A DNA stretch of 64,000 nt from Megalopta genalis. Taxonomy: Eukaryota; Arthropoda; Insecta; Hymenoptera; Halictidae. Position numbers and translations under genes: made by a program. The notes under the pieces are model-generated. The model was not told the DNA's origin. It saw only the letters and a program-made list of their open reading frames with translations, and made no database searches. Each line of letters starts with the position of its first letter. The first letter of the stretch is position 1. Shown here in pieces: positions 24,569-37,607 of the stretch. Location: positions 36,533,302 through 36,597,301 of the forward strand of contig NC_135013.1 in the NCBI RefSeq assembly GCF_051020955.1, given 5' to 3'.

Positions 24569-27500
24569 TTGCCAGTGCTACCGCGATCCATGATGGATTC
24601 GTATTTTGTCGGGCATTATTGCCATTCTGAGCCGGAAAACACCGAGATCACGATCCACGCGACAGATGTGTGCTCCTCTTTGCTCGACACTGAACGTGCT
24701 CTCGGCTTTCTTTTAGGATTGCACGCGCATCGAATGCGTCAGAGCTTACCACTACAGCCGGCTGAAGAGGAGGCCGGGGTTTGGTTAGATGCTAATTTCT
24801 TCCGAGGCGGTTTGCAGATTCTTCAGCCGCCGAATCCGTACGAGGAGGAGAAAGGGGAGGCGAGGAGCAACACCTCGACGGCGGCGAATTCGCCGACGGA
24901 GCCCCAGCTTCCGGTTCGCACGAAGAATGAGCCGCAGAAGGAAAAGGACGACCGCGCGACAGCGTTCGTGCACGCGCTGGCTGAAACCCATAGAACCGAG
25001 CCGCAGGTTCACGCGTTTCTCGCAATAGTTGACAAGTACTCGAAAACGAACAACCTGTTGGCGCACACGGAGTTCTCTGGCGATCATCCGGTCGAGGAAG
25101 TCGGTCGTTTACTGATGGCGGTGATGATAAAGCATCTTGGGCTAGGGTACCAGGCCATCGAGACGATTGATCAGGAGGTGACGGGGAACGGAATCAACGG
25201 GAAACTTCCGAAACCGTTAGCTGACATGATTCGAGCGATTCATCAGACCAAGTGGAATTTTATCCGTATCAGACAGCAACAGAACAGAAGCTACAAAGAG
25301 GTGTGCGCGCCGGCGCAAGAGAAGTGCAGATTCCTGCTGCACGAGGTCCGGTCCGCGACTAGCTACGAGATCAAGGGATTGCGAGACACGAAACTGTTGC
25401 ATACGGTGTCGAGGTTCAAGAGGGCCGTGAGAACGGTGATAAGGGACATCGTTCGCGGGAACAAAGGATCCCCGAGCAAACCGGAGGACATTGTGAATGT
25501 CTCGATCCAGAACGGCAAGATCCGAAAAAAGTCGGAGGATGATGCGACGCCGAAGGAGGGCACCGTTTCTGGTAAACCTTCTCCGTCTTCGCCCTCCAAG
25601 TTGGAGAACACCTCGGATACAAGAAAACGAATCGGCAAGATCATCGAGAAAATCAAACAGAAGCCGTTGAATATTGATGCGACCGAGCTGATGGCTAATA
25701 TAATTAATTTCGTGGTCACCGAGGACGGAGCGGACGTGGAGACTTTACGCCGAGCAATGTACTGTCAGACGCAGCGGGCTAAGTTACGGGAACAAGGAAT
25801 TCTGATGATGCAAGAACTGCTTGGCAAGGATAACCTAATCACATCAGTCAAGTATTCGTTGCTGAACGGTTGGCTCGGCTTGACCCACGAGAATACCCAC
25901 CTCGGCGAGGTGACCATAGCGCACTGTCTCGACAACATTCAATCGATAACGCCCTACCAGAAGTCGAGGATCATTTTGTCTGAAGCGGAGGTGACATCGT
26001 GGGCGGTGAAGGCGTTGCGAGCGTACGTTGTTCAAGCGGAAGTGCCAAGCAAACCGAAGATTAGTGACAAGAGCAGCCTGAACCAGGGCACGTACACTTG
26101 GCTAAGAAAGCTGCCCAGAGCCAGGTTCTTGCTGACGATATTGGGCATGTTGACCAACTATCAGCACGCCAACGAGATCGGACTACTGATCAATTCTGGC
26201 ACGTTGTCCAGCGTTTTAACGTTGCTCAGGCAAATCGGACCTGCGGCGGCGACCACGACCGTAACCACAAACACGAATGTAACAGCGAATGTCAACGTGA
26301 ACGTCAACACGAACGTAAACGCGAACCCAAACGTAAACACGAATGCAACCGCCGCGACGTCGTCGATGGGAATAAGACCGGCAATCGGACCAGAAGTGGA
26401 TGAGTTCAAGTCCAAGGACACTACGACAGCAATATATGAAGACGCGTTCGAATTGAGCAAACCGCCGAGCGTACAATTGACCGGGATGGATCTGGCGGCT
26501 CTGATGAAGGTCGGAACTCGCGTGGTTCGCGGGGAGGATTGGAAATGGGGTGATCAGGACGGTCCTCCGCCTGGCGAGGGTCGTGTTATCCACGAACCTG
26601 GCGCGGACGGTTGGGTTCGAGTTCAGTGGGACAACTGTACTACAAATTCGTATCGCATGGGCAAGGAGGGCAAGTACGACTTGCAGCTAGCTGAACCATC
26701 GACGGCACCGGCGACCGACAGCGACCTTGACACGCCGCTCGACACGGTGAAACCAATTTCTAACTGTCGCACGGCTGGAGACCCGGTGCCCGATATTCAT
26801 CCGACCACTTGCTTGAAATCCGCCTCCCTCGCATTACTTCGCGTTTTACTGCTCTGCTGCGGCATAGTAGCTGACAAGGTGACACCGTCCGCTATAAAGA
26901 CGCTCGCTTCTGTGTTGCGAGGCGTAACATCAGCCGCGCACAAAGCCGACTCAATCGCCGCGATCCAGTCCTGTCAGCCCTCGCAAGAATCTTCGGAAAC
27001 CTGGGCGACGCTGAGCATGCTCAGAGCAATTGCCAATTCTTCTGAGGTCTGTAAATCGTTGAGCACCAAGCCTTGGATCGATTTCCTCTTGAACGTGATC
27101 GGGGAAGAGCGAAACTCGAACTTGGAGAAACAGATAATGGCGGTGAGATTGTTGAGCACCGTTCTACCTTGCTGGTCCGCCGAAAATCCGAACGCCGTGC
27201 CGTTTCTCGAAAGAACGTTCCGCATAATTGGTCGCATCGCACTCTCCTGCGATCTCGGCTCCTCGTCCGAGCCGTATGCGAACAGGTGTCGCGTGTCCCT
27301 CACGGCTTCTCACAGCTCTACAATCGTCGAGGAACTAGTCTCTCTAATCAGGTATCTGCACACAGTTTCGAATTGGAACGCAACGGTGAACGCGTTCCTC
27401 GCATCTAAGTTGTCTCTGGCTTCGGACCTGCTGAGTGACGGACCCCTCTTTCATATACAAGTCAACGAGAACGGGGGCGAGAACAGCTTGAGCATTCAGC

Positions 27501-30500
27501 AAACGGTGATTGCGACTCTCGTCGTGATCGGTGGACTCGACGATAGGCCGAGAATCGGAGATTTGGTCGAGGTGGACGGACAAATTGGCACGATATACAG
27601 GTTCACCAAGCATGCTAAAGTTCTCACGAAGATGCACGACAGCGATATCCGTCACAAGTTGCCGTTTTTTTCCGTGAAACGAGTTGGTGAGAAATTTCGT
27701 TTGGATCGCATGCCGATGCCGGACTCGTTTCTGCCGACCTGGGCGAACCTGCTACTCGGTCATCGCGGATTGGACAAACGACCAAATGGGATGCCGGTGA
27801 TAGCTGGCACCGTCAACCCGTCCATTTTACGTACTCAGCAGCAACAGCTTGCCGCCTTGAATGCGGGGAAGTCGGTTCTCGATCACCAGACCAAATTGCG
27901 AAAGATTCTGCGACAGCCGATCAATAAAAAAAACGAGTGCAGCGCGAATGATGAGGATCTCGGTGTTCCTAGGGTTTCCGCGATGCATGCCAGTAACAGA
28001 GGTGCCGAAAATAACAGCGAGAACAGGCGTAGAAGGCTCGTTAGGGGTCGCGGTGTCGGTCGTGGTGTCTGTACCGGCATTGGCATTAGCGCCAGCGTCG
28101 GGATTGGTGTCTGCTCTCGTCGTCCTCGTAACCATACACATGCGGCACGTCTGGAACCCGTCAACGGTCCTGCTCGAGACATTGCCATTGCCAGCCTTGG
28201 CAACGATGACGATAACGACGGGGAGAATGTCAACGACGATCTCAACAACGAGAACGATCGCATCGTCGATGAGGAGGAAAGGGACGACGACAACGATAAC
28301 GAGGATGACCACAACGATGAGGACGACGAAGATGACGAAGACGATGATGATGACGACAACAATAACAAGGACGAGTTGAACGACGAACAGGAGACCCGAG
28401 AGGCCGAGGGCTGTTGGAATGGTGATGCCTCGAGACACGCGCTGCCAAACGTCAACATTAACGCCGACGTCGACATCAATAACGATCCTTACCGCGATCA
28501 AGATCACGATCACGATAATCGAATCGACAACGACCACAACGAGAACGATAATCACGCGGAAGATGGCGAGGCTTGTCGCGACCGACGGGTCACCTTGTTC
28601 CAGGAGATGCTGCTTCGGGCCACTAGACCACAACCCTTAAAACCTATCTTCAAGCGGAAAGAATTGGAAGTAGCCGCATTGTCGGTGTCACAGTATCTAG
28701 CTTCGGAATTGAGTCATTCACCGATCCAGCGAGTCGGCGGTGGTCCGATCTCCGAACCCGAATCACCCGCTTCGGATTGTTCGTTAGTTTCGCTGACTTC
28801 CAGTCAGAAGAAGCACTGTAGAAGCAGTGGTAACGGTCGGAAGAGTCCTCCGCCAATGAGTCCGCTGATAGCGCAGCTGACAGAGATGGGTTTCCCGAAG
28901 AAGAGCGTTGAATTCGCGATCAAAAGTCTAAGCACCGCGGTCGGCTACATCACCGCGGAAAGTGTGGTATCTTGGCTGCTCGAGAATCCGGACGCGGCCT
29001 TGAGCGACAGCGAGACCTTGTCCAGCGTCTACGGATTGTCGGATCCGGAGGACTCGACCAGCGAGAACATCGACGACTCGCCATCAGCGAATGACGCTAT
29101 CTCTTCGACGATGCCGCCCAACTACATGAAACGGTCTGATTTTCTGTCGGTCGACGAATATGCGACCTACGTAAGAGACAACCTAATCCCGGGCATGTTA
29201 GTGCGGTGCTGCAAGAGCTACGAGGAGGTCGAGTACGGGGACGTGGGACAGGTGACTAAGATCGACCCGGGAGGCCTGCACGATCTGAACGTGCAGGTCG
29301 CGTGGCAACGAAGAGGCGGCACCTACTGGGTCCGATTCATTCACATCGAGCTGTTGGGCCATCCGCCGACAATTCCTGGCGGCCCGATGACACTCAAGGT
29401 CGGTGACAAGGTCCGAGTCAAGGCGTCTGTTACAGTACCAAAATACAAGTGGGGATCGGTGAACCATCAGTCGGTTGGAGTCGTGACGGGCATTATAAAT
29501 GATGGGAAAGATGTGTCCGTCGACTTTCCTCAGCAGAGCTTCTGGACCGGATGCGCGGTAGAGATGGAGAGGGTGCCGTCTTGCCACCACTCGGTTTCCT
29601 GTAACTCCTGTCATCTCCTGCCGATCTCCGGTCCCCGGTTCAAGTGCAAGTACTGCGAGAATTACAATCTCTGCGAGAACTGTTTCTATACGAAACGGTG
29701 TCATAGGCACGGGTTCAGCCGGATCGTCGAGCCTGGATCGGCCGCGGTTTACGCCGGCAAACCGGGCAGATACCATAGGCAAGACTTCTCGGAATCTTCC
29801 CTGATTGATGACTGGTGCAAGTGCATTCGAACGCTGACCGTGTCCTCGAGGGAAAACTGGGCCGCTCGACTCGTCGACGAGTCTGGCTGGTACTGGCAGA
29901 GTTGCGGCGTTCAGGGTCAGCACTGGATTCGTTTGGAGATGTTGCCTGGCATTCTGATACACTCGCTCAAGCTCATGGTGAACCCGCAGGACGGTAGCTA
30001 CATGCCGTCGCTGATAGCGGTGCATGTCGGCGATTCCTTCAGTCGACTAGCCGAACTGGCTACGATCAATGTATGGCACACCGATACCAGCGTTCTGCTT
30101 CTACAAGATAGCAAAGAGTATTACCCGTGCATCGAGATCGCGATCAAGCAATGTCGGAACGGTGGCATCGACTGCAAGATACACGGGCTCCGAATCGTTT
30201 GCAAGAAGAAGATCTTCGAGAACCAGCTGGCCACCTCGGTCTCGTTTCTGGCGTCCGACTGGGAGATCGTTCAGGAGCAGATGAACGCGCAGCGGCCAAC
30301 AGAGGCGCCGCAGCACTCGGCGGTCTACGTCTGGGGATTGAACGACAAGGACCAGCTAGGCGGTCTGAACGGTTCCAAGATCAAGCGGCCGATCTACAGC
30401 GAGGTTCTATCCAAACTAAAGCCCATATACATCGCCGGCGGTAGCAAAACATTGTTCGTGGTAAGCCAAGAAGGAAAACTGTACGCCTGCGGCGAAGGAA

Positions 30501-33500
30501 CGAACGGCAGACTCGGTTTCGGCGACGAGAGCAACGTCTGCGAGCCGAAGCCGATACCGTTTCTTAGCCAGTACGTAATCAGAAAAGTGGCGGTGCATTC
30601 GGGCGGCAAGCACGTTCTTGCACTGACCAAGGACGGCAAGGTGTTCTCCTGGGGTGAGGGAGAGGACGGGAAACTGGGCCACGGTAACTGTCTAACCCTG
30701 CCGAAACCGAGGCTAATCGAGTCTTTCAAGTCGAAGAGGATCCGAGACATTGCCTGTGGCTCTGGCCATTCCGCCGCCGTGACCAGCAGAGGAGAGCTCT
30801 ACACTTGGGGCTTGGGGGAGTACGGCAGATTGGGTCACGGGGACACCGCCACCCAGCTCAAACCGAGGCTGGTGCAAGCGTTGATAGGTCAACGAGTGAT
30901 ACAGGTCGCCTGCGGTAGCAGGGACGCACAGACGATGGCCTTGACCGCCGATGGCTCGGTCTATTCCTGGGGCGACGGAGACTTCGGCAAGCTCGGCCGT
31001 GGCGGCAGCGACGGTTGCTACACACCTCTTCTGATCGACAGGCTAAATGGTCTGGGAGTCGTGCAGATCGAGTGCGGGGCACAGTTCTCCCTCGCATTGA
31101 CCAAGTATGGGGAGGTCTGGACTTGGGGCAAGGGTGACTATTTTCGGTTGGGTCACGGCAACGACCATCATGTTCGAAAGCCCACGCTGGTCGAAGGTCT
31201 GCGGGGCAAAAAGGTGATCCATGTCGCCGTCGGCGCTCTGCACTGCCTTGCGGTCGCCGATACAGGACAAGTGTTCGCGTGGGGCGACAACGATCATGGA
31301 CAGCAAGGGAACGGCTCAACGGCCGTCAATAAGAAACCGTCGCTGGTAAATGAGCTCGACGACACCCGGGTGAACCGCGTGTCCTGCGGCTCCAGTCATA
31401 GCATTGCTTGGGTTCTGACGGATCAGCCTGCTGTCAGTAATCAGGACCCGGTTACGTTCTCAACAGCTAAAGATCCACTTGGACAGACCTTGCTACGATT
31501 CAAAAGCACAGCCGGAGAGGCCAGCGCAGCCTGTGCTTCGTTTTGTTCGACGAACGGATTCAGCGTTATCACCGGTAGCAGCAGTGGTAGCGGTAGCGGT
31601 AGTGGCAGCGGCAGCGCTAGCTGCGGTGCTAGCGGCGGTGGTAGCGGTAGCAGTGGTACCGTCGTCGTTCCGGGCACCAGCAACGGTATCTACGACGACC
31701 CTGCGGTTGCGAGCGGTTCACGCAATGGTGCAAATTCCAACGGCGTCTTGGGTACCGCCAGTCGACCCTCTCTCGCGAGCATCATCTTGTCACTGGAAAG
31801 TAACGTGGCCAAACAGCAAGCGCTGCAGCACGTGATAAACGCGCTTCGCATAATGCAAGCTCGCATCGCTGTAGTGACCGCGTTGCAGAGTCACTCAATG
31901 TTGAAAATTACTACTGGTGCACAAGCCAGCGGTTGCAACGGAAGCGGATCCGGCGATGTTACAGGATCTTACACTCCCGCTGTCGAAGCGTCATCGGATA
32001 CGGGAGCAATTGGAGCGGTTGGAACGGTCGTAGCAGTCGCAGGAGGTGTTGACGAGACCAGCATCGGTACCGGAGCAGGACACGCCGTCTATCAAAATGT
32101 TGGAGAGAGCTCGCAGGGCGGCGGCGAGGCACCAGCGAATGCTGCCGAAGTTGCCAGCTTGATCGCTAATCCTAGGACCAGTCCTGAGTCGGAGGACTAT
32201 CCGCTGACCATGTTTCCATCGATGTCCAGCTCGGCGAGTTTGTCCTCTAGGGCCTCGAAGATGTCGAGCAGCGCGATGAGCGTGATCGCGGCGACGCTAA
32301 CGTCGAACGCGCAGCTGGTCGGCGAAGGAAACGGTTCAGTAGATTCGAACCTGGACGATTTCACGTCGACGATAGCCGAGGAAGATGCGAGGATGCTGGT
32401 CGATCTCCTCAAGCTAGCAGTGGCGAATCGAGTCTGCAAGGGAGCCAGGGAGATCATCTCGTCGGTGCTGATCGCACTCGCTAAGACGAATCACTCGATT
32501 CGAACCATGATCTTGGAGATTTGCATCACGGAGCTGGAGGATACGGTAGCTAGTTCGAACAATGGGACAAACCTGCCTCAGCCGGTGGTACAGGAAAGTC
32601 CACACCCCTATATAGACGGCACCACGTTGACCGGTCATGTGAAAATTCCCGGCGCGGAAGCCTTGAGGGTCGAGTTCGATCGCCGATGCTCGACCGAGCG
32701 ACGCCATGACCCTTTGGCATTTATGGACACCAACAACAGGGTAATAGCGGTTAAATCCGGCCGGGAGTATAGTGAATGGGCCAACGGGGAGATCCGTGTG
32801 CCAGGAGACGAGCTCAGGTGGAGGTTCTCGTCGGATGGCTCCGTGAATGGCTGGGGATGGCGATTCACCGTATATCCGGTATTCGCGAGTCTTTCGGGTC
32901 ACGAACTGATCTCGGACAGGGCGGTCCTCTCACAACCGGCCATTGGTTTGGCTGAGTCGCTGCTAGACAACGGTTTGATCGGGTTGGACAGGAACGTCGC
33001 GACTCGGCTGGCAGCTACTCTGGCCCAGTGCAGTCAGCTGAGCGTGTTATCGGCCCAGCAGCGTATATGGGCGCTCAAAAAGTTGCAGGTCGTTTATACG
33101 AGCGGTCCCAGCATCCGACCGGAAGTCGCACTCACCACTCTGCTCGGGTCTCTGCCTCAAGCTTTGTTGAAACAGTACTTTTACGAAGATCCATTAGTTC
33201 GAGGAGGAAAACAACTGATGCACAGCGATTTCTTCAAGGTGCTGGTTGCTCTTGCTTGCGACATTGAATTGGACGGGATGCACTGCTGCTCGGAGATCCA
33301 CAAATGGTCTTGGTTTCGAAGGTTCTGCCTCTCCGCGAGGGTCGCCAAGGCACTGGTGAACCGTACGCCGCTTCCAAGAACATTCTGTGTGGAAGTCATC
33401 AAGCGCATCAATGAGATGAACTCAGACGGAGAGACAACTAACAGAGATCACGAGAGTCATGAGCTGTTCAAGCAGGAACATGACGAGCAGTTGTTGCTGT

Positions 33501-36500
33501 GGTTGAACCGAAGACCGGAAGATTGGACGCTGTCGTGGGACGGTTCCGGAGCGATTTACGGCTGGGGACATAATCATCGAGGGCAATTAGGTGGTCTCGA
33601 GGGAGCCAAGGTGAAGTTGCCGATTCTGTGCGAGAGTCTGTCCGCTCTTCGACCGGTCCAGCTTACAGGCGGAGAGCAAACCTTGTTCGCCGTCACCGCT
33701 GATGGAAAAGTCTATGCGACCGGTAACGGTTCCTCTTTCCCTTATTTGTCTTAGAAGTTTACTGAGTTTACTCTGGACTGTTTTCGTAGGATACGGTGCG
33801 GTCGGTCGACTTGGAATCGGAGGCACCGACTCCGTTACAGTACCCACTCTTTTGGAGTCCATTCAGCACGTGTTCGTGAAAAAAGTTGCGGTCAACTCCG
33901 GGGGGAAACACTGTCTCGCGCTCAGCTCTGAGGGTCACGTATATTCGTGGGGAGAAGGCGACGATGGTAAATTGGGCCACGGGAACCGATTGTTCTACGA
34001 CCGACCGAAATTGATCGAAGATCTTCTTGGAACCGAAATCCTAGACATTTCTTGCGGCGGCAACCATAGCGCGGCGATTACCAGTACAGGCTGGCTCTAT
34101 ACCTGGGGAAAAGGTGATGCTACTGCGTCTTCATCTTCCAGTTTGTTTAGTATTTCACGCTTCGCGTTCATTTAGGTCGATATGGACGTCTGGGCCACGG
34201 AGAAAGCGATGATCAGCTGACACCTAAACTGGTGGAAGCGTTACAGGATTATAAGGTGATCGATGTCGCCTGTGGAAGCGGAGACGCGCAAACGCTTTGC
34301 GTCACCGATGATGACAACGTTTGGAGCTGGGGGGATGGGGATTACGGGAAATTAGGCAGAGGTGGCAGCGATGGTTGTAAGATTCCCATGAAGATTGAGT
34401 CTCTCGCAGGACTTGGAGTGATCAAAGTCGAATGCGGCAGCCAATTCTCAGTGGCCCTGACAAGATCGGGAGCGATTTATACGTGGTACCGTGTTTCATT
34501 CGTTTCATTTTCGTTGGCTCTGGGATAATTGCTATATGGTAAAACGTTATGCAGGGGCAAAGGAGACTATCACCGGCTAGGTCACGGCACGGACGACCAC
34601 GTTCGAAGACCGCGGAAAATAACGGCGCTTCAAAGTAAGAAAATCATCTGTATAGCGACAGGTTCGTTGCACTGCGTGGCTTGTTCCGACAAAGGAGAGG
34701 TTTTCACGTGGGGGGACAACGACGAAGGTCAGCTGGGCGATGGGACGACAGGTGCCCTTCAACGACCGAGACTGGTTCGCGCGCTGCAGGGCGAAAAGAT
34801 TACGAGAGTCGCTTGCGGAAGCGCGCACACCGTTGCTTGGAGCACCACGAAAGCCACGCAAACCAAAATGCCCGCTGTCACACCGATGGAATACGACCTG
34901 GTCAAAGATCTTCCGTTCTCCGTACTGCACAACCGACTGGTGCTCTTGCACCACTTCGCTGAACTACTTTGCCCGTGTCTACCAATGTATCCGATCACCG
35001 GGCCTCTTAGTCTCAGCAAATTGGCACCAATGCTGGTTTATAGCATCAAAGAGGCAACCTTCCGCAAAGTGGTCCAAGCGACGATGGTCAGAGACCGACA
35101 ACACGGTCCGGTGATCGAGTTGAATCGAATACAGGTGAAACGGGCAAGAAGCAAAGGCGGCTTAGCTGGACCCGACGGCATCAAGTCGGTCTTTGGACAG
35201 ATGGTGTCGAAAATGTCTCTGCTGACTCAAGATGTCCTTTTCTTCCCGCATAGAGTATGGAAGGTGAAATTCGTCGGTACGTAACTAGAACGCGAAAATA
35301 AATATAGTAGAACTCCATTTATATGAACTCGGCGGGTAAGTCCGAGTCCTGCGAGATACTCAATCTTCATGGGAACCTTTCATCCATCACTGCCACCTAC
35401 TGTATGAATAGTAGGAGTCCGCTGAATTCGCGTTCAGACAAATGGATTTATCTAAACAAACAAAAGAAAACGTGCTGAGTTTACATTCATTTACGTTCGC
35501 AATACCTAGGTAGGTGTCCATATAATTGGAGTAACGCTCGACAATAGTACAAGTAATAGGAGCTCAGCAGCACGGGCATTGTCCAAAATTTCGTTCCAAT
35601 AAATTGAGTTCTACTGTAATCCCAAACTGATCGTTACGATTGCTATTTTCAACAGGAGAAAGCGTGGATGACTGTGGTGGCGGATACAGCGAGAGTATAG
35701 CAGAAATGTGCGACGAGTTACAAAATGGTTCTTTACCGTTGTTTATACCGACTCCGAACGGTCGAGAGGACAACGGCACCAACAGGGATTGCTTCTTGTT
35801 GAACCCGACCGCAGATTCGTCTCTACACTTGAACATGTTCCGGTTTCTTGGAATCTTAATGGGTATAGCGATAAGAACTGGCAGTCCGTTAAGCTTGAAT
35901 TTGGCTGAACCCGTGTGGAAGCAGCTAGCGGGTAGCCCCTTAACGCCAGCCGACCTGACCGAGGTTGACAGGGACTATGTTCCTGGGTTGTTGTGCATTC
36001 GAGACATGGACCCCGACGAAAAAGTCTTTCAAACTCTCGAGATGCCGTTCTCGACGCCGTCGGCCGTAGGTCACGACGTACCCTTGTCGAACAGGTAGAT
36101 GAATCTATTTAGATAACATCGATAATATTCACAACAATTACATTTACTTCAGATATCAAAAGATCACTCCGACGAACAAGCACGAGTATGTTCGACTGGC
36201 CTTGAACTACAGACTACACGAGTTTGATGCACAAGTAAACGCGGTGCGCGACGGGATGTCCAAGGTGATTCCTGTACCTTTCCTCGCTCTATTCAGCGGG
36301 ACCGAACTGGAAACGATGGTCTGCGGCAGTCCAGATATTCCGCTTACTCTATTGAAATCTGTCGCAACGTATAAAGGTACAAGAATCGCCGTGTTATTAT
36401 TTTAACTGCAGGACAATTCCGATCGTTTTTTGGTTTCTCAGGCATCGAGGCAAGCGCTCCATTAATACAGTGGTTCTGGGAAGTGATGGAGGACTTCTCC

Positions 36501-36906
36501 AATCAGGAGAGGTCTTTGTTCCTGCGATTTGTTTGGGGAAGGACTCGTCTGCCGCGTACAATAGCTGACTTTCGCGGTAGAGATTTTGTTCTGCAGGTAA
36601 GGCGCGGTTGTTGCCTTCTCATTCAATCAGATTTCAATTCGTTTAATCTGTCGTAAACTTTCTTTCCCCTAGGTGATGGACAAATACAATCCGCCCGATC
36701 ATTTTCTTCCCGAAAGTTACACCTGCTTTTTCCTGTTAAAAATGCCACGCTACTCGTGCAAGCTGGTACTCTGTCAAAAATTGAAATACGCGATACATTT
36801 TTGCAAGAGTATCGACACCGATGAGTACGCCAGAGTTCAAGCTGCTACCAATTCCGACACCGAAGAAACCGACAGCCTAGCCAGCGAGGAGCACACTTCG
36901 CTTTAA
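20226..36906 (+). CDS. HERC2: HERC2-like giant HECT E3 ubiquitin ligase
   Basis: Very large E3 ubiquitin ligase; HERC2 in mammals acts in DNA damage signalling and protein turnover. Exons 20226-20418, 20491-20691, 20766-20976, 21094-21351, 21445-33722, 33790-34113, 34176-34485, 34555-35276, 35656-36094, 36153-36376, 36442-36596 and 36673-36906; 15,549 nt, 5182 residues (human 4834). Order: N-terminus LDAKWLKTDLKRLLYRDGL; RCC1-like domain near 470-790; cytochrome-b5-like domain near 1256; MIB/HERC2 near 1976-2040 (DWKWGDQDGPPPG); UBA-like helix near 2762; CPH near 2866; ZZ zinc finger near 3003-3046; DOC/APC10 near 3074-3215; second RCC1 domain near 3247-3614; third RCC1 domain after residue 4320; HECT at the C-terminus with catalytic Cys5123 in LPESYTCFFLL. 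Extra length comes from low-complexity insertions (listed separately). Exon 5 alone carries about 79% of the CDS. Confidence 0.96.
23368..23500 (+). repeat. Poly-asparagine coding repeat in HERC2
   Basis: AAC/AAT-rich tract encoding about 45 residues, mostly Asn, with Thr, Ile, Ala and Pro interruptions, near residues 930-973. It sits between LSKSNGNDEQTITTGDS and GQRFMADLLVSSLMADGG, where the human protein has only a short linker. The mix of AAC and AAT codons suggests an older expansion. Confidence 0.9.
24521..24570 (+). repeat. Poly-glutamine coding repeat in HERC2
   Basis: CAG/CAA run encoding about 17 consecutive Gln near residues 1314-1330, next to the cytochrome-b5-like domain. Mixed CAG and CAA codons. 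It is absent from human HERC2 as I know it. Confidence 0.9.
26272..26348 (+). repeat. Asn-Val/Thr-rich degenerate coding repeat in HERC2
   Basis: A degenerate hexamer repeat (AACGTN AAC) encodes TNVTANVNVNVNTNVNANPNVN near residues 1898-1921, just before the conserved MIB/HERC2 domain. It looks like cryptic simple sequence inside the coding frame. Confidence 0.85.
28204..28570 (+). repeat. Acidic Asp/Asn/Glu low-complexity insertion in HERC2
   Basis: GAC/GAT/GAA/AAC-rich stretch encoding a strongly acidic segment of more than 100 residues (near residues 2542-2660), with runs such as EDDEDDEDDDDDDNNN and DRDHDHDNRIDND. It lies between IDKRSVLDHQTKLRKIL-type conserved sequence and the conserved FQEMLLRATRPQPLKPIF segment. 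The opposite strand is open in two frames because of the repeats; those frames are not genes. Confidence 0.85.
35303..35618. mobile_element. TIR element (MITE, Tc1/mariner-pogo-like) in HERC2 intron
   Basis: The 379-bp intron at 35277-35655 is mostly one non-coding element. The left end TATAGTAGAACTCCATTTAT (35303 onward) and the reverse complement of the right end (TACAGTAGAACTCAATTTAT, from 35618 back) match at 22 of 26 positions when extended to 26 nt. Both ends carry TA, the target duplication of the Tc1/mariner-pogo group. Inside, a second inverted pair occurs: CATTTATATGAACTCGGCGG near 35316 and its diverged complement around 35425-35455. No transposase frame exists, so it is a non-autonomous copy of about 312 bp. 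Family assignment is an inference. Confidence 0.75.
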
Positions 36907-37551
36907 CGAAATTGATGCTAAACCGTTTTTCGATTCCGTTGATGCATTAGCAAATGACGTCGATACGGACTCACCGATACCGATCATCCTGCATCGGTAT
37001 TGTTCGTAAGTATGATATTTCCCTTTGTCGCATTGCAATTCGCTCGTACCGAAGAAAAAGGATGACCTTTTGCCTTTTCTCCGTTTTTATTTCTTTTTTT
37101 AATTCCCGTTCTGCTAGATATAGTTGAATCGATTGCAACGAACCGTTTAAAACTGTACACGATCGCTCGATCTCGTAAATCGTAAGATTCCTGTTGACGA
37201 CAGTACTAGATTTCGATCGGCAAGTAATGCCGATTTATATTACATTCGAAACAAATGAGTTCTAGCGTCCGTCCCAGGTATACTTGGTTGTGTGGCTACA
37301 CAAAGCTCTTTTTTCTTCGAAACGTCGAATTTTTTCAACCAATGTAAGGTCTCCTTTTGGTTTCGCATTAATAATCGTTGACATCTTCGAAACAACCCTA
37401 AAATATTTCGTATCGGCACATTTTGATAATTCGTGAATATGCAACTATATATTATCGTTATTATTTATTGTCCAGTTGATCTTCAATAAAATAACCCAAA
37501 TATTGTACATATATAGTTATGGATGGGCGTGCATGTATATGAGAGATACAC

Positions 37552-37607
<56 letters not shown>

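Larger units (their letters stand above)
21445..33722 (+). other. HERC2: Giant 12.3-kb internal exon of HERC2
   Basis: A single coding exon of 12,278 nt. The reading frame stays open throughout, and conserved HERC2 domains follow each other without a gap, so no hidden intron is needed. The acceptor is ttccag before GGACATAAC. The donor is ACCG then gtaacg, where the frame passes to the next exon with G+GA to rebuild the conserved GYGAVGRLGIGG. The exon is clearly richer in G and C than the spacers. By contrast the flanking HERC2 exons are 155-722 nt long. Confidence 0.9.

Noticed and set aside
27827..28633. Long antisense open frame in the HERC2 exon, rich in Val and Ile
   Set aside because: It is the complement of the acidic Asp/Asn tract; no family match, and the sense frame is clearly HERC2.
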